From the NCBI GenBank assembly GCA_905221605.1, contig CAJNDS010000014.1, positions 575,920-639,919 on the forward strand: DNA of 64,000 nucleotides. Direction: 5' to 3'. This document shows, piece after piece, positions 29,011 to 39,700 of this stretch. Below the pieces are notes generated by a model. The model searched no databases. It had not been told where the DNA came from and worked only from the letters and a program-made list of their open reading frames with translations. How positions within the stretch are numbered: the stretch's first letter is position 1; every line of letters begins with the position of its first letter. The position numbers and the translations under genes were made by a program. The DNA is from Symbiodinium natans (Eukaryota; Sar; Dinophyceae; Suessiales; Symbiodiniaceae).

Positions 29011-31835
29011 CGCACGAAAATTTCAGTGTTGGGGCGACAGTCGTCCGCCGTCCTGCCTTCCAGCAGCGTGACGCGCAAGACTGCTGCCCCCTTCAGAGGA
29101 ACGGGGGCTCCCGAAGCAATGCCATGCACATATTCGGGGTGGACCCACTTCTCGAGTCTCACGACCGGGAAGCCGGGATCTTCGGTACCGATCCCCAGCT
29201 CTGCAGCCCGGTTCATCATGCCCACCACAAGTTCCTCGGTTACGTGGTTCGCGCCGGCGCATCCGTCGAGCATGCACTCGACCTTACGGTCGAGCACCTG
29301 GACTACCGTTCTGTACTGGTAGCCTCCTGGCTCGTTGTCCGCCAGGTTCCACCAGTCCTTCGGCAAATCGTCCAGGGTGGCGAACTTGTCCCGCCCACCC
29401 TTGCTCAACGGAAGCGCGTGCTGCTGCACCGCGGCGCGTCCTGCGGCTCCTGAGACGCCTGCCTGGACGCCTGAGCTGCCTATCTGGACGCTGAACGCGG
29501 CGAAGGGGTTGGACATGGAAGCCCCGGAGGGCGCGGCCCAGTTGGCAGGCAAGGCCGGCGTCCCTCCTGAGGTCGTCAGATTGTGGACCATGTCGCAGCT
29601 GGCTCCTTTTTTGCACGACCCATTCTTGGAGAAAAAGGGGCAAACAGTGCCTGGTGGCTTTGCCGCGCCTTTGGCCGCAGCCTTAGGCTTAGCGCTGGCC
29701 TTTGCCTTGCCACCTCCCTTCCCTTTGCCCTTGCCTTTCGCCGTGGCAAAGGTTTGGTCACCCTTCTTAGCCGCGAGAGCTTTTCTGCGAAGCTCCTTGT
29801 CGTGGCTGAACGGGCAGGCATCCCCTTTCGGGCAATTCCCGTGGTCGCGAAAGTGGAAGCAGATCTTCTTGTCCGCCCCTTTGCCAGCTCCCTTCGACGC
29901 AGCGGCAAACGTCTGATCCGCGCCAGCCTTGGCCGCGGCAGCTGCTCCCTTCGCAGCGGCCTTAGCGGCGGCCTTGAGGCTCCGAATCTCCTTCTGAGCC
30001 TCGGCTAGCGCGACCGACGGGTCCGCGCTTGGAGAGCCGGTCGTGGAGTACACAGAGTGGGAAACAGCACGGTGCGCTGCTTCCCTCTGTTCGTACTCCA
30101 AGACGACCTTGTGGCTCTCCTCCCAAGTCTGCGGCCCTCTCAGCCCGCCGTCCTTGGGGTCGCCGGGCCACAATCGCTTGTCGTTACGTATCTCCTTTTG
30201 GAGATACGGGGGCATCTTGCGGAGGTACGAGAGGTACAACTCTCGTGGGGTCTTCCCGAGACCCACCGCCTCAAGGTCCGCGATCGACGCCTCAAACAAA
30301 GGCTCGAATTGGTGGCCTGTGAGCTTGCCCTTAGCGAGGGAGGCATGCTCACCATCCACGCGGACTTCTCTTTCCTCCCGCGATTCCCCGAACATCAAGT
30401 GCTTGCTCTTGATGCGGTCGTACACTGCCTGTGGGTCGGAGAGAACCTCTCCCGACTTCCACGCTGCGCGGTAGGCGTTCGTGTACGTCTTCATGCGCGA
30501 GCCGCGGCAGCGCCCGCGTAGCGCTAGCAGCTTCTCGCGCGCACTCATACCGCGACAGTTGTTGGCGAGCGCGCAGACGTCCTCGAACTCCTCGTAGAAC
30601 AGGACAACGTCTCGCGCGTCCGACTTGTCGTCGGTCAGCGTCGGCCACGTGAGGTCAGTTTTGACCGTCGTTATGGAGCTTTGCCCGCCCCTTTGCGCTA
30701 ACGCTTCTTTCAGCGCTTCAGTTTGGGCGGCGAGTGCGGCGGCGAAATCGCCCGCCGGGTTTTGGGACCCGGTCTGCGAACCTCCGCCGTCTGAACCTCG
30801 CTTCAGGGCTTCTATCTCCATCTCCAGCGCCGCGAGCTTTGCGCGCAAAGGGGAATCGCCGTCCGTCGCGCCCAGGTCACGGGCCGCGGAAGGACCACCT
30901 GCAGCCTCGGCAGTGTGCAAACCTCCACGGTCCAAACTTACCCCCAACCCACTTGCAGTCGCAGGCTGTGGGAGCCCTGGGGAACGCGGCCCCACGGCTT
31001 CAACTGGCACATCGGACGGAGAGCTCCAAACCTTCTCTTGGCTCGAGCTTTCCTTTCCCCCAAGCGCGAGGATAAGCTCCCCGATGCATTGGATTTCACG
31101 CTGAATCTCCTCTGCGTCTTCGGGGTCCTCGCCACCGCGCAAAGCCGCGACCGAGAACCTGGTCCGCAGCCGACGGACCATCTTTGTCGGATGCCAGTCC
31201 CCGCCTATCTTCGAGAACTCATCCGCAAGGAGGGTGGCTTTGGTGCTCAAGGCGTCAAGGTCACGGGAGCTCACCGTGACTCCATGCGCTTTGAGCGCGA
31301 GGACTATCCGCGAAACGCGCGTCAAGTAGTCCGCGACCGGTTCCTGGTCTGGACGGAAAATCGCGCGCAGCTCCGCCTGCAAGCCCTCTGCGGTGCCTGG
31401 GACTGAACCTGCTGTCGACGGCGGACCAGACGGTCCCGCCGGGCGGGACCCTGGTGCCGTAGCAGGGACATAGGCAGCACCGGTAGGGACCATGGCCAGC
31501 TCCCTTGCCGCGGCGCCGACATCCACCCGCGGCGGACTGTCGCCTCCAGCGCCCGAGGCCTCAGGGACTAGCTCGGAGTCCTCTTCTTCTTCCTCTTCCT
31601 CCTCGTCCTCGCCTTCGGCGTCGTGGAGGAACTTCATGACCTTTCGCCAGAGAGCCGCCTCCTGCTCTGGCGTTGTGCTAACCCCATCCCGCTTGGACAA
31701 CGGACGACTGCCGGTCTCCCTACGCCACTTAAGCCAAGCGACGTAGCTCATCCGCTCGGGATAGGGAACGTCACCACCCTCGATCGCTTCGAGGAGGGTG
31801 ACGCCCTCGGCCTGACCTGCAACCTCTGCGGACAT
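28968..31835 (-). CDS. gag: Gag with two CCCH zinc fingers and the start of an aspartic protease
   Basis: The first ATG of the frame is at 31,835; the frame is open upstream to a GTG at 31,922. Order: a YVAWLKWRRE helix, an acidic run of Glu, a Pro/Ala/Gly linker, an alpha-helical gag-like core (about 31,260-31,060 and 30,640-30,080), an Ala/Lys-rich hinge, two C-x8-C-x5-C-x3-H fingers (KICFHF..CPFSHD at 29,864-29,805 and TVCPFF..CDMVHN at 29,648-29,585) and a protease start (CMLDGCAGANHV). CCCH fingers replace the usual CCHC knuckles and fit RNA binding. The protease active site reads D-G-C-A-G in place of D-[TS]-G. The frame ends inside the protease, which continues in the -1 frame. Confidence 0.88.
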   Translation of the reverse strand: MSAEVAGQAEGVTLLEAIEGGDVPYPERMSYVAWLKWRRETGSRPLSKRDGVSTTPEQEAALWRKVMKFLHDAEGEDEEEEEEEEDSELVPEASGAGGDSPPRVDVGAAARELAMVPTGAAYVPATAPGSRPAGPSGPPSTAGSVPGTAEGLQAELRAIFRPDQEPVADYLTRVSRIVLALKAHGVTVSSRDLDALSTKATLLADEFSKIGGDWHPTKMVRRLRTRFSVAALRGGEDPEDAEEIQREIQCIGELILALGGKESSSQEKVWSSPSDVPVEAVGPRSPGLPQPATASGLGVSLDRGGLHTAEAAGGPSAARDLGATDGDSPLRAKLAALEMEIEALKRGSDGGGSQTGSQNPAGDFAAALAAQTEALKEALAQRGGQSSITTVKTDLTWPTLTDDKSDARDVVLFYEEFEDVCALANNCRGMSAREKLLALRGRCRGSRMKTYTNAYRAAWKSGEVLSDPQAVYDRIKSKHLMFGESREEREVRVDGEHASLAKGKLTGHQFEPLFEASIADLEAVGLGKTPRELYLSYLRKMPPYLQKEIRNDKRLWPGDPKDGGLRGPQTWEESHKVVLEYEQREAAHRAVSHSVYSTTGSPSADPSVALAEAQKEIRSLKAAAKAAAKGAAAAAKAGADQTFAAASKGAGKGADKKICFHFRDHGNCPKGDACPFSHDKELRRKALAAKKGDQTFATAKGKGKGKGGGKAKASAKPKAAAKGAAKPPGTVCPFFSKNGSCKKGASCDMVHNLTTSGGTPALPANWAAPSGASMSNPFAAFSVQIGSSGVQAGVSGAAGRAAVQQHALPLSKGGRDKFATLDDLPKDWWNLADNEPGGYQYRTVVQVLDRKVECMLDGCAGANHVTEELVVGMMNRAAELGIGTEDPGFPVVRLEKWVHPEYVHGIASGAPVPLKGAAVLRVTLLEGRTADDCRPNTEIFVRCKIAARGRPIGTD

Positions 31836-32001
31836 CGCCGCGCCTTGGTTAGCAGGCCGCAGGCGTGGCACACGAAGCGCCGCGCCTTGGTTAACAGGCC
31901 GCAAGCGTGGCACACAGTCCACGCGTCCAGGTCACGGACCGCGACAGACAAGCAAAGCAATGCTTGCCCACTCGGGCCGTAGGCACAAGAGCTGTACGTT
32001 T
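31836..32001 (-). other. 5' leader with a tandem ~43-bp duplication
   Basis: A segment reading cgcgccttggttagcaggcc is followed by a near-copy (cgcgccttggttaacaggcc) 43-44 bp later, both extending to a ggcacacg/ggcacaca word. It lies between the primer-site candidate and the gag ATG, where packaging or translation signals would be expected. Confidence 0.6.
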
Positions 32002-32017
32002 CCCAGAACAACCCCCA
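32002..32017 (-). other. Primer-binding-site candidate
   Basis: TGGGGGTTGTTCTGGG on the minus strand begins two bases inside the 5' LTR and starts with TGG, complementary to a tRNA CCA end. The matching tRNA was not identified. Confidence 0.5.
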
Positions 32018-32019
32018 AT

Positions 32020-32313
32020 TGTGAAGTCGACCAGCACTGGACTTGCACTAAACCAATGCAATCACAGCCCGGCCACGCTGTTTTACGACTTCGCGAGTTC
32101 AAGCACTTGTGCAGCTACGCCTGAGTGCGTCCGGTCGGACCGCACAGCAACCTAAGAGCTACTGTACGAAACTACCGTGCTCAAAGGCACAAGCTCGGTA
32201 CTTGAGCCAAAACATTGGCATTGTTACGAATTGCAAAACTACACATGCAAAGGAAAACAACACGCTGCACTAGCACTAAGCAAGCACTCCATGCATGCTT
32301 TGACCTGCTCACA
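32020..32313 (-). repeat. 5' LTR (right)
   Basis: 294 bp, identical by eye to 15,284-15,577. The spliced-leader-like TTTTGGCTCAAG lies at 32,201-32,212, about 100 bases from the LTR start in the transcribed direction. Confidence 0.95.
32201..32212 (-). other. Spliced-leader-like motif inside the 5' LTR
   Basis: Same 12-base match as in the other LTR. If transcripts start or are trans-spliced here, the R region would begin at this motif. Confidence 0.45.
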
Positions 32314-33776
32314 ATAAGTTCTTCTTGGCAGTAAGCAAATAGCCCCCATCTGTCACTATCTGCAGGTTCTGTAATGAATTTTGAAGGCCACAGTGTCCTG
32401 AGAAGGCCAGGCGTACATGTCTGTGTAGCGCCGATCCTGGAGTTAGAATACTCCCCAGAAAGTGTATAATACCATCGTATTGATAGATGTGCACAGACAT
32501 AGGTATAAGTATATGTATAATACCACGGTCCGGAGCTTTCACCGAACCCGGAAGTCTACGCACGCCACGGTCCAGCATACAGCGGACCCGGTACACAAAG
32601 GATACACGTATGTATATGTGTATAAACCACGGTCCGGAGCTTTCGCCGAACCCGGCAGGGCTTGCACACCACGGTCCAGCATATATACCGGACCCGGAAC
32701 TGCACATACATATAATGAATGGTGGACAAGCGATACGCGTAGGTATATGTGTATAAACCACGGTCCGGAGCTGTCGCTGAACCCGGAAGTGCATGCATAC
32801 CACGGTCCAGCACATACCGGACCCGGAACTGCACACACATATAACGGTAGACAAGGGATATGGGTATGTATATGTGTATAAACCACGGTCCGGAGTTTTC
32901 GCCGAACCTGGAAGGGCATGCGCACCACGGTCCAGCACATACCGGACCCGGAACTGCACATACATATAACGGTTCTCAGCATAAGTTCTTCTTGGCAGTA
33001 AGCAAATAGCCCCCATCTGTCACTATCTGCAGGTTCTGTAATGAATTTTGAAGGCCACAGTGTCCTGAGAAGGCCAGGCGTACATGTCTGTGTAGCGCCG
33101 ATCCTGGAGTTAGAATACTCCCCAGAAAGTGTATAATACCATCGTATTGATAGATGTGCACAGACATAGGTATAAGTATATGTATAATACCACGGTCCGG
33201 AGCTTTCACCGAACCCGGAAGTCTACGCACGCCACGGTCCAGCATACAGCGGACCCGGTACACAAAGGATACACGTATGTATATGTGTATAAACCACGGT
33301 CCGGAGCTTTCGCCGAACCCGGCAGGGCTTGCACACCACGGTCCAGCATATATACCGGACCCGGAACTGCACATACATATAATGAATGGTGGACAAGCGA
33401 TACGCGTATGTATATGTGTATAAACCACGGTCCGAAGCTTTCGCCGAACCCGGAAGGGCATGCACACCACGGTCCAGAACACACCGGACCCGGAACTGCA
33501 CACACATATAACGGTAGACAAGGGATATGGGTATGTATATGTGTGTAAACCACGGTCCGGACCTTTCGCCGAACCCGGAAAAGCATGCACACCACGGTCC
33601 AGCACATACCGGACCCGGAACTGCACATACATAGAATGGTAGACAAGGGATATGGGTATGTATATGTGTATAAACCACGGTCCGGAGCTTTCGCCGAACC
33701 CGGACAGGCATGCAAACCACGGTCCAGCACATACCGGACCCGGAACTGCACATACAAATAACTTTAACGGTTTTGA
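32314..33776. repeat. ~125-bp satellite array, right half, in 667-bp higher-order repeats
   Basis: The ~190-bp block starting ataagttcttcttggcag plus following ~125-bp units recurs at 32,314 and 32,981, an offset of 667 bp. Satellite unit starts at 33,293, 33,424, 33,549 and 33,674 give spacings of 125-131 bp. Minus-strand frames remain open through many units, and since 125 is not a multiple of 3 the protein text cycles through the three frames. Confidence 0.92.
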
Positions 33777-33880
33777 GCATAACGGCTCGCCTGAAAGCGG
33801 CGGGGGCACGAAAAAAAAATTGCGAGAGTTTAACCTGGGCGGAGACCCAATTTTACACCGAAAAGATTGCGTCCCAGGAG

Positions 33881-34140
33881 GGCGGCCGGCTCGCCTAAGG
33901 GCGGCCGGCTCGCCTAAGAGCGGCCGGCTCGCCTGAGGGCGGCCGGTGCGCCTAGCGCGCCTAGGGCGGCCGGCTCGCCTGAGGGCGGCCGGTGCGCCTA
34001 GCGCGCCTAAGGGCGGCCGGCTCGCCTGAGGGCGGCCGGTGCGCCTAGCGCGCCTAAGGGCGGCCGGCTCGCCTGAGGGCGGCCGGCGCGCCTAGCACGC
34101 CTAAGGGCGGCCAGCTCGCCTCAGGGCGGCTGGCTCACCT
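33881..34140. repeat. GC-rich minisatellite
   Basis: Repeats of ggcggccggctcgcctaag (19 bp), then of a ~46-bp unit alternating ggccggctcgcctga and ggccggtgcgcctagcgcg. It abuts the AT-rich hairpin array. Confidence 0.9.
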
Positions 34141-34184
34141 TTTCTGGTGAGTGTGGTTCGTGGCCGCCTTTCAATTAACAAATG

Positions 34185-36175
34185 AATACTATTCGCAATT
34201 TAAACACTTTTTAACTGTTTAAACTGTTGAAACTGCGCCTTCCTTTTGCAGTTTAAACACTTTAAACACTTTAAATATTTAAAAAGTTTAAACTGTTTAA
34301 ACTGCGCCTTCTATTCGCAGTTTAAACAGTTTAAACACTTTAAATATTTAAAAAGTTTAAACTGTTTAAACTGCGCCTTCTATTGGCAGTTTAAACAGTT
34401 TAAACACTTTAAATATTTAAAAAGATTAAAAAGTTTAAACTGTTTAAAGTGTTTAAACTGCAAATCGTCCAGAAAAAGCACTACAGAATTCAAAAAAATG
34501 GAAAGCTTAAAACTCGGCTTTTTGAAACGATTTGCAGTTTAAACAGTTTAAACAGTTTAAACACTTTAAACACTTTAAATATTTAAAAAGTTTAAACTGT
34601 TTAAACTGCGCCTTCTATTCGCAGTTTAAACACTTTAAACACTTTAAATATTTAAAAAGTTTAAACTGTTTAAACTGCGCCTTCTATTCGCAGTTTAAAC
34701 ACTTTAAACACTTTTAATATTTAAAAAGTTTAAACTGTTTAAACTGCGCCTTCTATTCGCAGTTTAAACACTTTAAACACTTTAAATATTTAAAAAGTTT
34801 AAACTGTTTAAACTGCGCCTTCTATTCGCAGTTTAAACACTTTAAACACTTTTAATATTTAAAAAGTTTAAACTGTTTAAACTGCGCCTTCTATTCGCAG
34901 TTTAAACAGTTTAAACACTTTAAATATTTAAAAAGATTAAAAAGTTTAAACTGTTTAAAGTGTTTAAACTGCAAATCGTCCAGAAAAAGCACTACAGAAT
35001 TGAAAAGATGTAAAGCTTAAAACTCGGCTTTTTGAAACGATTTGCAGTTTAAACAGTTTAAACAGTTTAAACACTTTAAACACTTTAAATATTTTAAAAG
35101 TTTAAACTGTTTAAACTGCGCCTTCTATTCGCAGTTTAAACAGTTTAAACACTTTAAATATTTAAGAAGTTTAAACTGTTTAAACTGCGCCTTCTATTGG
35201 CAGTTTAAACAGTTTAAACACTTTAAATATTTAAAAAGATTAAAAAGTTTAAACTGTTTAAAGTGTTTAAACTGCAAATCGTCCAGAAAAAGCACTACAG
35301 AATTGAAAAGATGTAAAGCTTAAAACTCGGCTTTTTGAAACGATTTGCAGTTTAAACAGTTTAAACAGTTTAAACACTTTAAACACTTTAAATATTTAAA
35401 AAGTTTAAACTGTTTAAACTGCGCCTTCTATTCGCAGTTTAAACACTTGAAACACTTTAAATATTTAAAAAGTTTAAACTGTTTAAACTGCGCCTTCTAT
35501 TCGCAGTTTAAACAGTTTAAACACTTTAAATATTTAAAAAGATTAAAAAGTTTAAACTGTTTAAAGTGTTTAAACTGCAAATCGTCCAGAAAAAGCACTA
35601 CAGAATTGAAAAGATGTAAAGCTTGAAACTCGGCTTTTTGAAACGATTTGCAGTTTAAACAGTTTAAACAGTTTAAACACTTTAAACACTTTAAATATTT
35701 TAAAAGTTTAAACTGTTTAAACTGCGCCTTCTATTCGCAGTTTAAACACTTTAAACACTTTAAATATTTAAAAAGTTTAAACTGTTTAAACTGCGCCTTC
35801 TATTCGCAGTTTAAACAGTTTAAACACTTTAAATATTTAAAAAGATTAAAAAGTTTAAACTGTTTAAAGTGTTTAAACTGCAAATCGTCCAGAAAAAGCA
35901 CTACAGAATTGAAAAAATGTAAAGCTTAAAACTCGGCTTTTTGAAACGATTTGCAGTTTAAACAGTTTAAACAGTTTAAACACTTTAAACACTTTAAATA
36001 TTTAAAAAGTTTAAACTGTTTAAACTGCGCCTTCTATTCGCAGTTTAAACAGTTTAAACACTTTAAATATTAAAAATATTTAAACTGTTTAAACTGCGCC
36101 TTCCTTTTGCAGTTTAAACAGTTGAAACACTTTAAATATTTAAACTATTCAAACTGTTTAAACTGCGCCTTCAAG
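34185..36175. repeat. GTTTAAAC-rich hairpin array with 303-bp higher-order units
   Basis: Basic unit of about 60-70 bp: CAGTTTAAAC..CACTTTAAATATTTAAAAAGTT..AACTGTTTAAACTG, which is self-complementary, separated by gcgccttctattcg. A longer unit adding ctgcaaatcgtccagaaaaagc and tttgaaacgatttgcag recurs at 303-bp spacing (near 35,036, 35,339, 35,642 and 35,945). Plus-strand frames of 60-98 codons (MQFKQFKHF.. type) reflect the period, not genes. Confidence 0.93.
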
Positions 36176-36251
36176 GCCCGCACTTTAATCAGTTTTATCT
36201 TTTTAAATAGCACAGGGCACCCGTCAAATAGAGCATAAAGGTCTACCTTAC

Positions 36252-36282
<31 letters not shown>

Positions 36283-36770
36283 ATTGAGAGAGAAAGAGAG
36301 CTGACCTCCCACCCCTGTTCCCCACCCCACGGGCGCATGCGCGCAGCTTGCCGGCCTTCCCTGGCAAGGCCTTTGGCCGCAGAGCGGCTGAAGACAACCC
36401 TCTGCGCCGCCATGCGGATCGCAGGGATCCTACTTGAAGGCTCTGGGAACCTGTAGGCAAGGGGCGAAACTTTCGAACTCAGTTGGGGTAAGCTCATAAT
36501 GACCATCTTACACCAAGTTCCGCGAGCCTTCAAGTAGAAGCCCTGCCCTGAATGCAAACACTTCATGTCAGGACCTCTTCAGGGATTAGGCGCCGAGTCG
36601 TTGTTGAATCAGGGGCTCATCTCAGCACAAGGCGGAAGATATTTCAAGTGTGGCGGAACCCATTCTGTTGACATTGTCTTGTAAACGTACTACAACACAG
36701 GCCCGGGTTCTCTACCTTGGCCATCCGATTCGGTGGCATCTTCGTCCACCCCCTCCGCTGAAACACACCT
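36176..36770. other. Unassigned, with a dispersed repeat and a (TA)n tract
   Basis: Contains the inverted counterpart of the 8,815-8,870 repeat (36,212-36,285, including TA at 36,251-36,279). A minus-strand frame over 36,300-36,566 has no recognised motif. Confidence 0.4.
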
Positions 36771-36774
36771 AGAT

Positions 36775-39700
36775 CTAGGGTTTAGGGTTTAGGGTTTAAG
36801 GTTTAGGGTGTAGGGTTTAGGGTTTAGGGCTTAGGGTTTAGGGCTTAGGGTTTAGGGTTGAGGGTTGAGGGTTTAGGGTTTAGGGTTCTAGGGCTTAGGG
36901 CATAGGGTCTCGGCTTCTTGGGCTTCAGGACTTGCGGCTTCAGGGCTTTCGGGGGTTTGGAGCTTCGGAAAACAGGGAACCAAAAGGACCCAAAACCCAC
37001 TGCAGCGAACACCCTAACACCCTAAACCCGAAGCCCTGAACCCCAAACCCTAAACCCTAAACCCTAACCCCTAAACCCTAAGTTCCCTAAGTCAACTACG
37101 GGTCCTGAGCCCCCCAAGCGAACTGAAAGCTCACGGGCGCGGCGACAGCCGCGCCGCGACCAGGCTCTCGGGCTCAAGTCGGAGGAGCTCCTCTTACTGG
37201 TTTAGGGTTTAGGGTTTAGGGTTTAGGGTTTAGGGTTTAGGGTTTAGGGTTTCGGGTTTAGGGTTTAGGGTTTAGGGTTCAGAGTTTAGGCTTTAGGGTT
37301 ATGGTTTCGGGTTCCTGCGCGGTTGAAGGTCAGCCGCTGAGGTTCGAAGTTCGAGGGGCTGGGACTTCGTCTTCTCAGTTTCTCTACCCAAAAAAAACCT
37401 CGAACCTCAAGCCCTGAAGCTACTAATTCAATCTAAGGCTCTAAGGTTTTGGGGCTCAGAGTGTGCAGTGGCTGCGCAGGCGCCGCTGCTTAGAGTTTTG
37501 GCAGTATGGACGAAGAGAAGCCGAGTAAGGAAGAGCGAAACCACAAAGGAGAAACTTAAAGAAAGCTACAAGTAGGCTGGGTTTGGACTGTCGGAGGGCC
37601 CCGTGGGTCCACAGGGAATCAAGCCCAACACATCCGCAGCAAAGTCTCATTTTAGGGTTTAGAGTGTGGAGTGTAGGGTTTGCAGGCTTCACGGCTGACG
37701 GTGTGGAGAGATTTGGGAGTCGAGTTGCGGGTTTCGAAAGGGGCGTTCTCTTCTGCTCGTAGTTGGATCCTGTGCCAGGCCCTTCAGCTGCCCGTTGAGC
37801 TGCTGGCAGCGCGCCCGCTGACGTCGAAGCGCTGAAACCGCCTCTGGACACACGAGAAGGACTTTGAGAGGAGCGTGCAAACCTAGGGTTTGGGTGGGGA
37901 GTGTGTTGGTTTACGGAATATACCTTCATTTCTCATCGTGCTTGAAGACTTTGACGGCTCGGGCCTTCGGACACTTTCGAAGGTGTGCTTTGAGGGTTGA
38001 TGGGGCTTGGCACAGGGGATTTAGCAAAAAAAAGCGCAGAAGCCAACTCAAGAGGACCGTCTTTGGGGCCAGGATAAGGGTGTTTGGTTCTACCCCCAAA
38101 CCGGTTTTGGGAGTTGGGCTGTATCCAGGGATTGAGGCCCAAGTGCTTTACATGAAGGGAGATTATGAATGGTGTAAACCCTCTGGTGGTGGGTGGTGCT
38201 GAAGGTTCAGGGTTTTGGGTTTAGGGTTTAGGGTTTTCCCGGTTTGGGGCTGATCCCAATTAAGTTTGAAGGAGAAATACCAAAGTAAGGGATGTTGGAG
38301 TCTCGGTTAAGGCTCTGAGCCCGCAACCCTAAACCTCACAAACTCCAAACCCTGCAAACAACAAGCCCACAGCCCTGCACCCTCGAAAACCCCAAACCCC
38401 AAACCCCAAACCCTAAACGCCTAAACCTCACACCCTAAATCCGAAGACCCCAAACTCTGAGCCCACAAACCCTAAACCCTGCAAAGCACCACAACTGGCC
38501 ACCTTTGTCTCTGTCTGGGGTGCGGCATCCGGATAGCCGGGCTCGGACACCCTGGCAGTCACTGTTGCAGGAACTGCGGATTTAGGCAAAGCACCCCTGA
38601 ACCAAACGCTCTAAACCCTGAACTGCTCCTGAAAAACCCTACAAGAGGCCCCCACGGAAGCCCATAACCTAACACCCCAAACCTGAACCCAAAAAACGAA
38701 GTGCGGCGTCTCCGAATGCTTTCCCGCACCGAAAGACCCCTAAAAACTTCAGTCGACTGAGGAGCAGGTCGACAACTTGCAAACACATCGCGACGCGCGA
38801 GAAGGGCTTTCGGGGAACCAGGGCTTAGGACCGCCTTAGAGTTTAGGGTTTAGGGTTTAGGGTTTAGGGTTTAGGGTTTAGGGTTGAGGGTTGAGGGTTT
38901 GAAGGTGTAGCAGTGTAGAAGGTTCAGGCTTTCAAGGGTTTTCAGGCATAGGGCTTCGAGGGCTTCACTTCCCCGAGCCCTGGGCTCCGAACCCTAAACC
39001 CTAACCCTAGACCCTAAACCCTAAACCCTAAATCCTAAATCCTAAACCCTCTCTGAGGCGCCTGAGCTGCGACATGAAGGCCTCGATGACCTCGCCTTCC
39101 AGTGCCTCCTCCTCACAGGGACCGAGCCTTCGGGGTGTGAGTCGTTTAGGGTTTAGGGTTTAGGGTTTAGGTTTAGGGTTTAGGGTTTAGGGTTTAGGGT
39201 TTAGGGTTTAGGGTTTAGGGTTTAGGGTTTAGGGTTTAGGGTTTAGGGTTTAGGGTTTAGGGTTGAGGGTTTAGGGTTTAGGGTTTAGGGTTTAGGGTTT
39301 AGGGTTTAGGGTTTAGGGTTTAGGGTTTACGAGTACGGGTAAGTAACATAGACTTGGCAGGGAATGGACAAGGCTAGGGATATTGGCTTTGGTTTTGGGA
39401 TCGTCTGTTGGATCGTGGTGTTGAGTTGGTATATATAAGACCTAGAAGGCTGTAGGCACTCTTGCCGAACCTGCAACCAAACGGGTACGACACTAGGCGG
39501 GGAGGGAACCTCAATAGAGCAGCTCATTCCTTCGCCCTACGCATGGATGCTCTGCTACCCCTGGTACAAAAGCTGGGGTCCTTGTAGCAAGGACTCTAGC
39601 GTGGCCGTACAGTAGGGGGATTTCTTCTAAGAACCTTGGGTTTAGGGTTTAGGGTTTAGGGTTTAGGGTTTAGGGTTTAGGGTTTAGGGTTTAGGGTTTA

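Larger units (their letters stand above)
15284..32313 (-). mobile_element. Complete 17,030-bp LTR retrotransposon with permuted pol and an extra ORF
   Basis: Two 294-bp LTRs with TGTGA..TCACA ends, identical by eye, bound the element. A 4-bp ATAA duplication flanks it. Transcription is leftward: a primer-site candidate lies just inside the right LTR and a purine-rich tract just inside the left one. ORF order is gag with the start of protease (31,835-28,968), pol (29,010-20,806) and a third ORF (20,884-16,268), each in the -1 frame of the previous. RT and integrase sequence are closest to the Ty3/gypsy class, but the RT is split and domain order is not canonical. All ORFs are uninterrupted, consistent with recent activity. 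Confidence 0.93.

Noticed and set aside
34246-35929. Repeated 93-codon ORFs beginning MQFKQFKQFKHF
   Set aside because: They arise because the repeat periods (303 bp and related) are multiples of 3 and the unit lacks plus-frame stops; the text is only Phe/Lys/Asn/Cys from TTTAAAC words.
33881-36175. CRISPR-like array
   Set aside because: The spacers are not unique; unit and spacer repeat together as higher-order tandem DNA.
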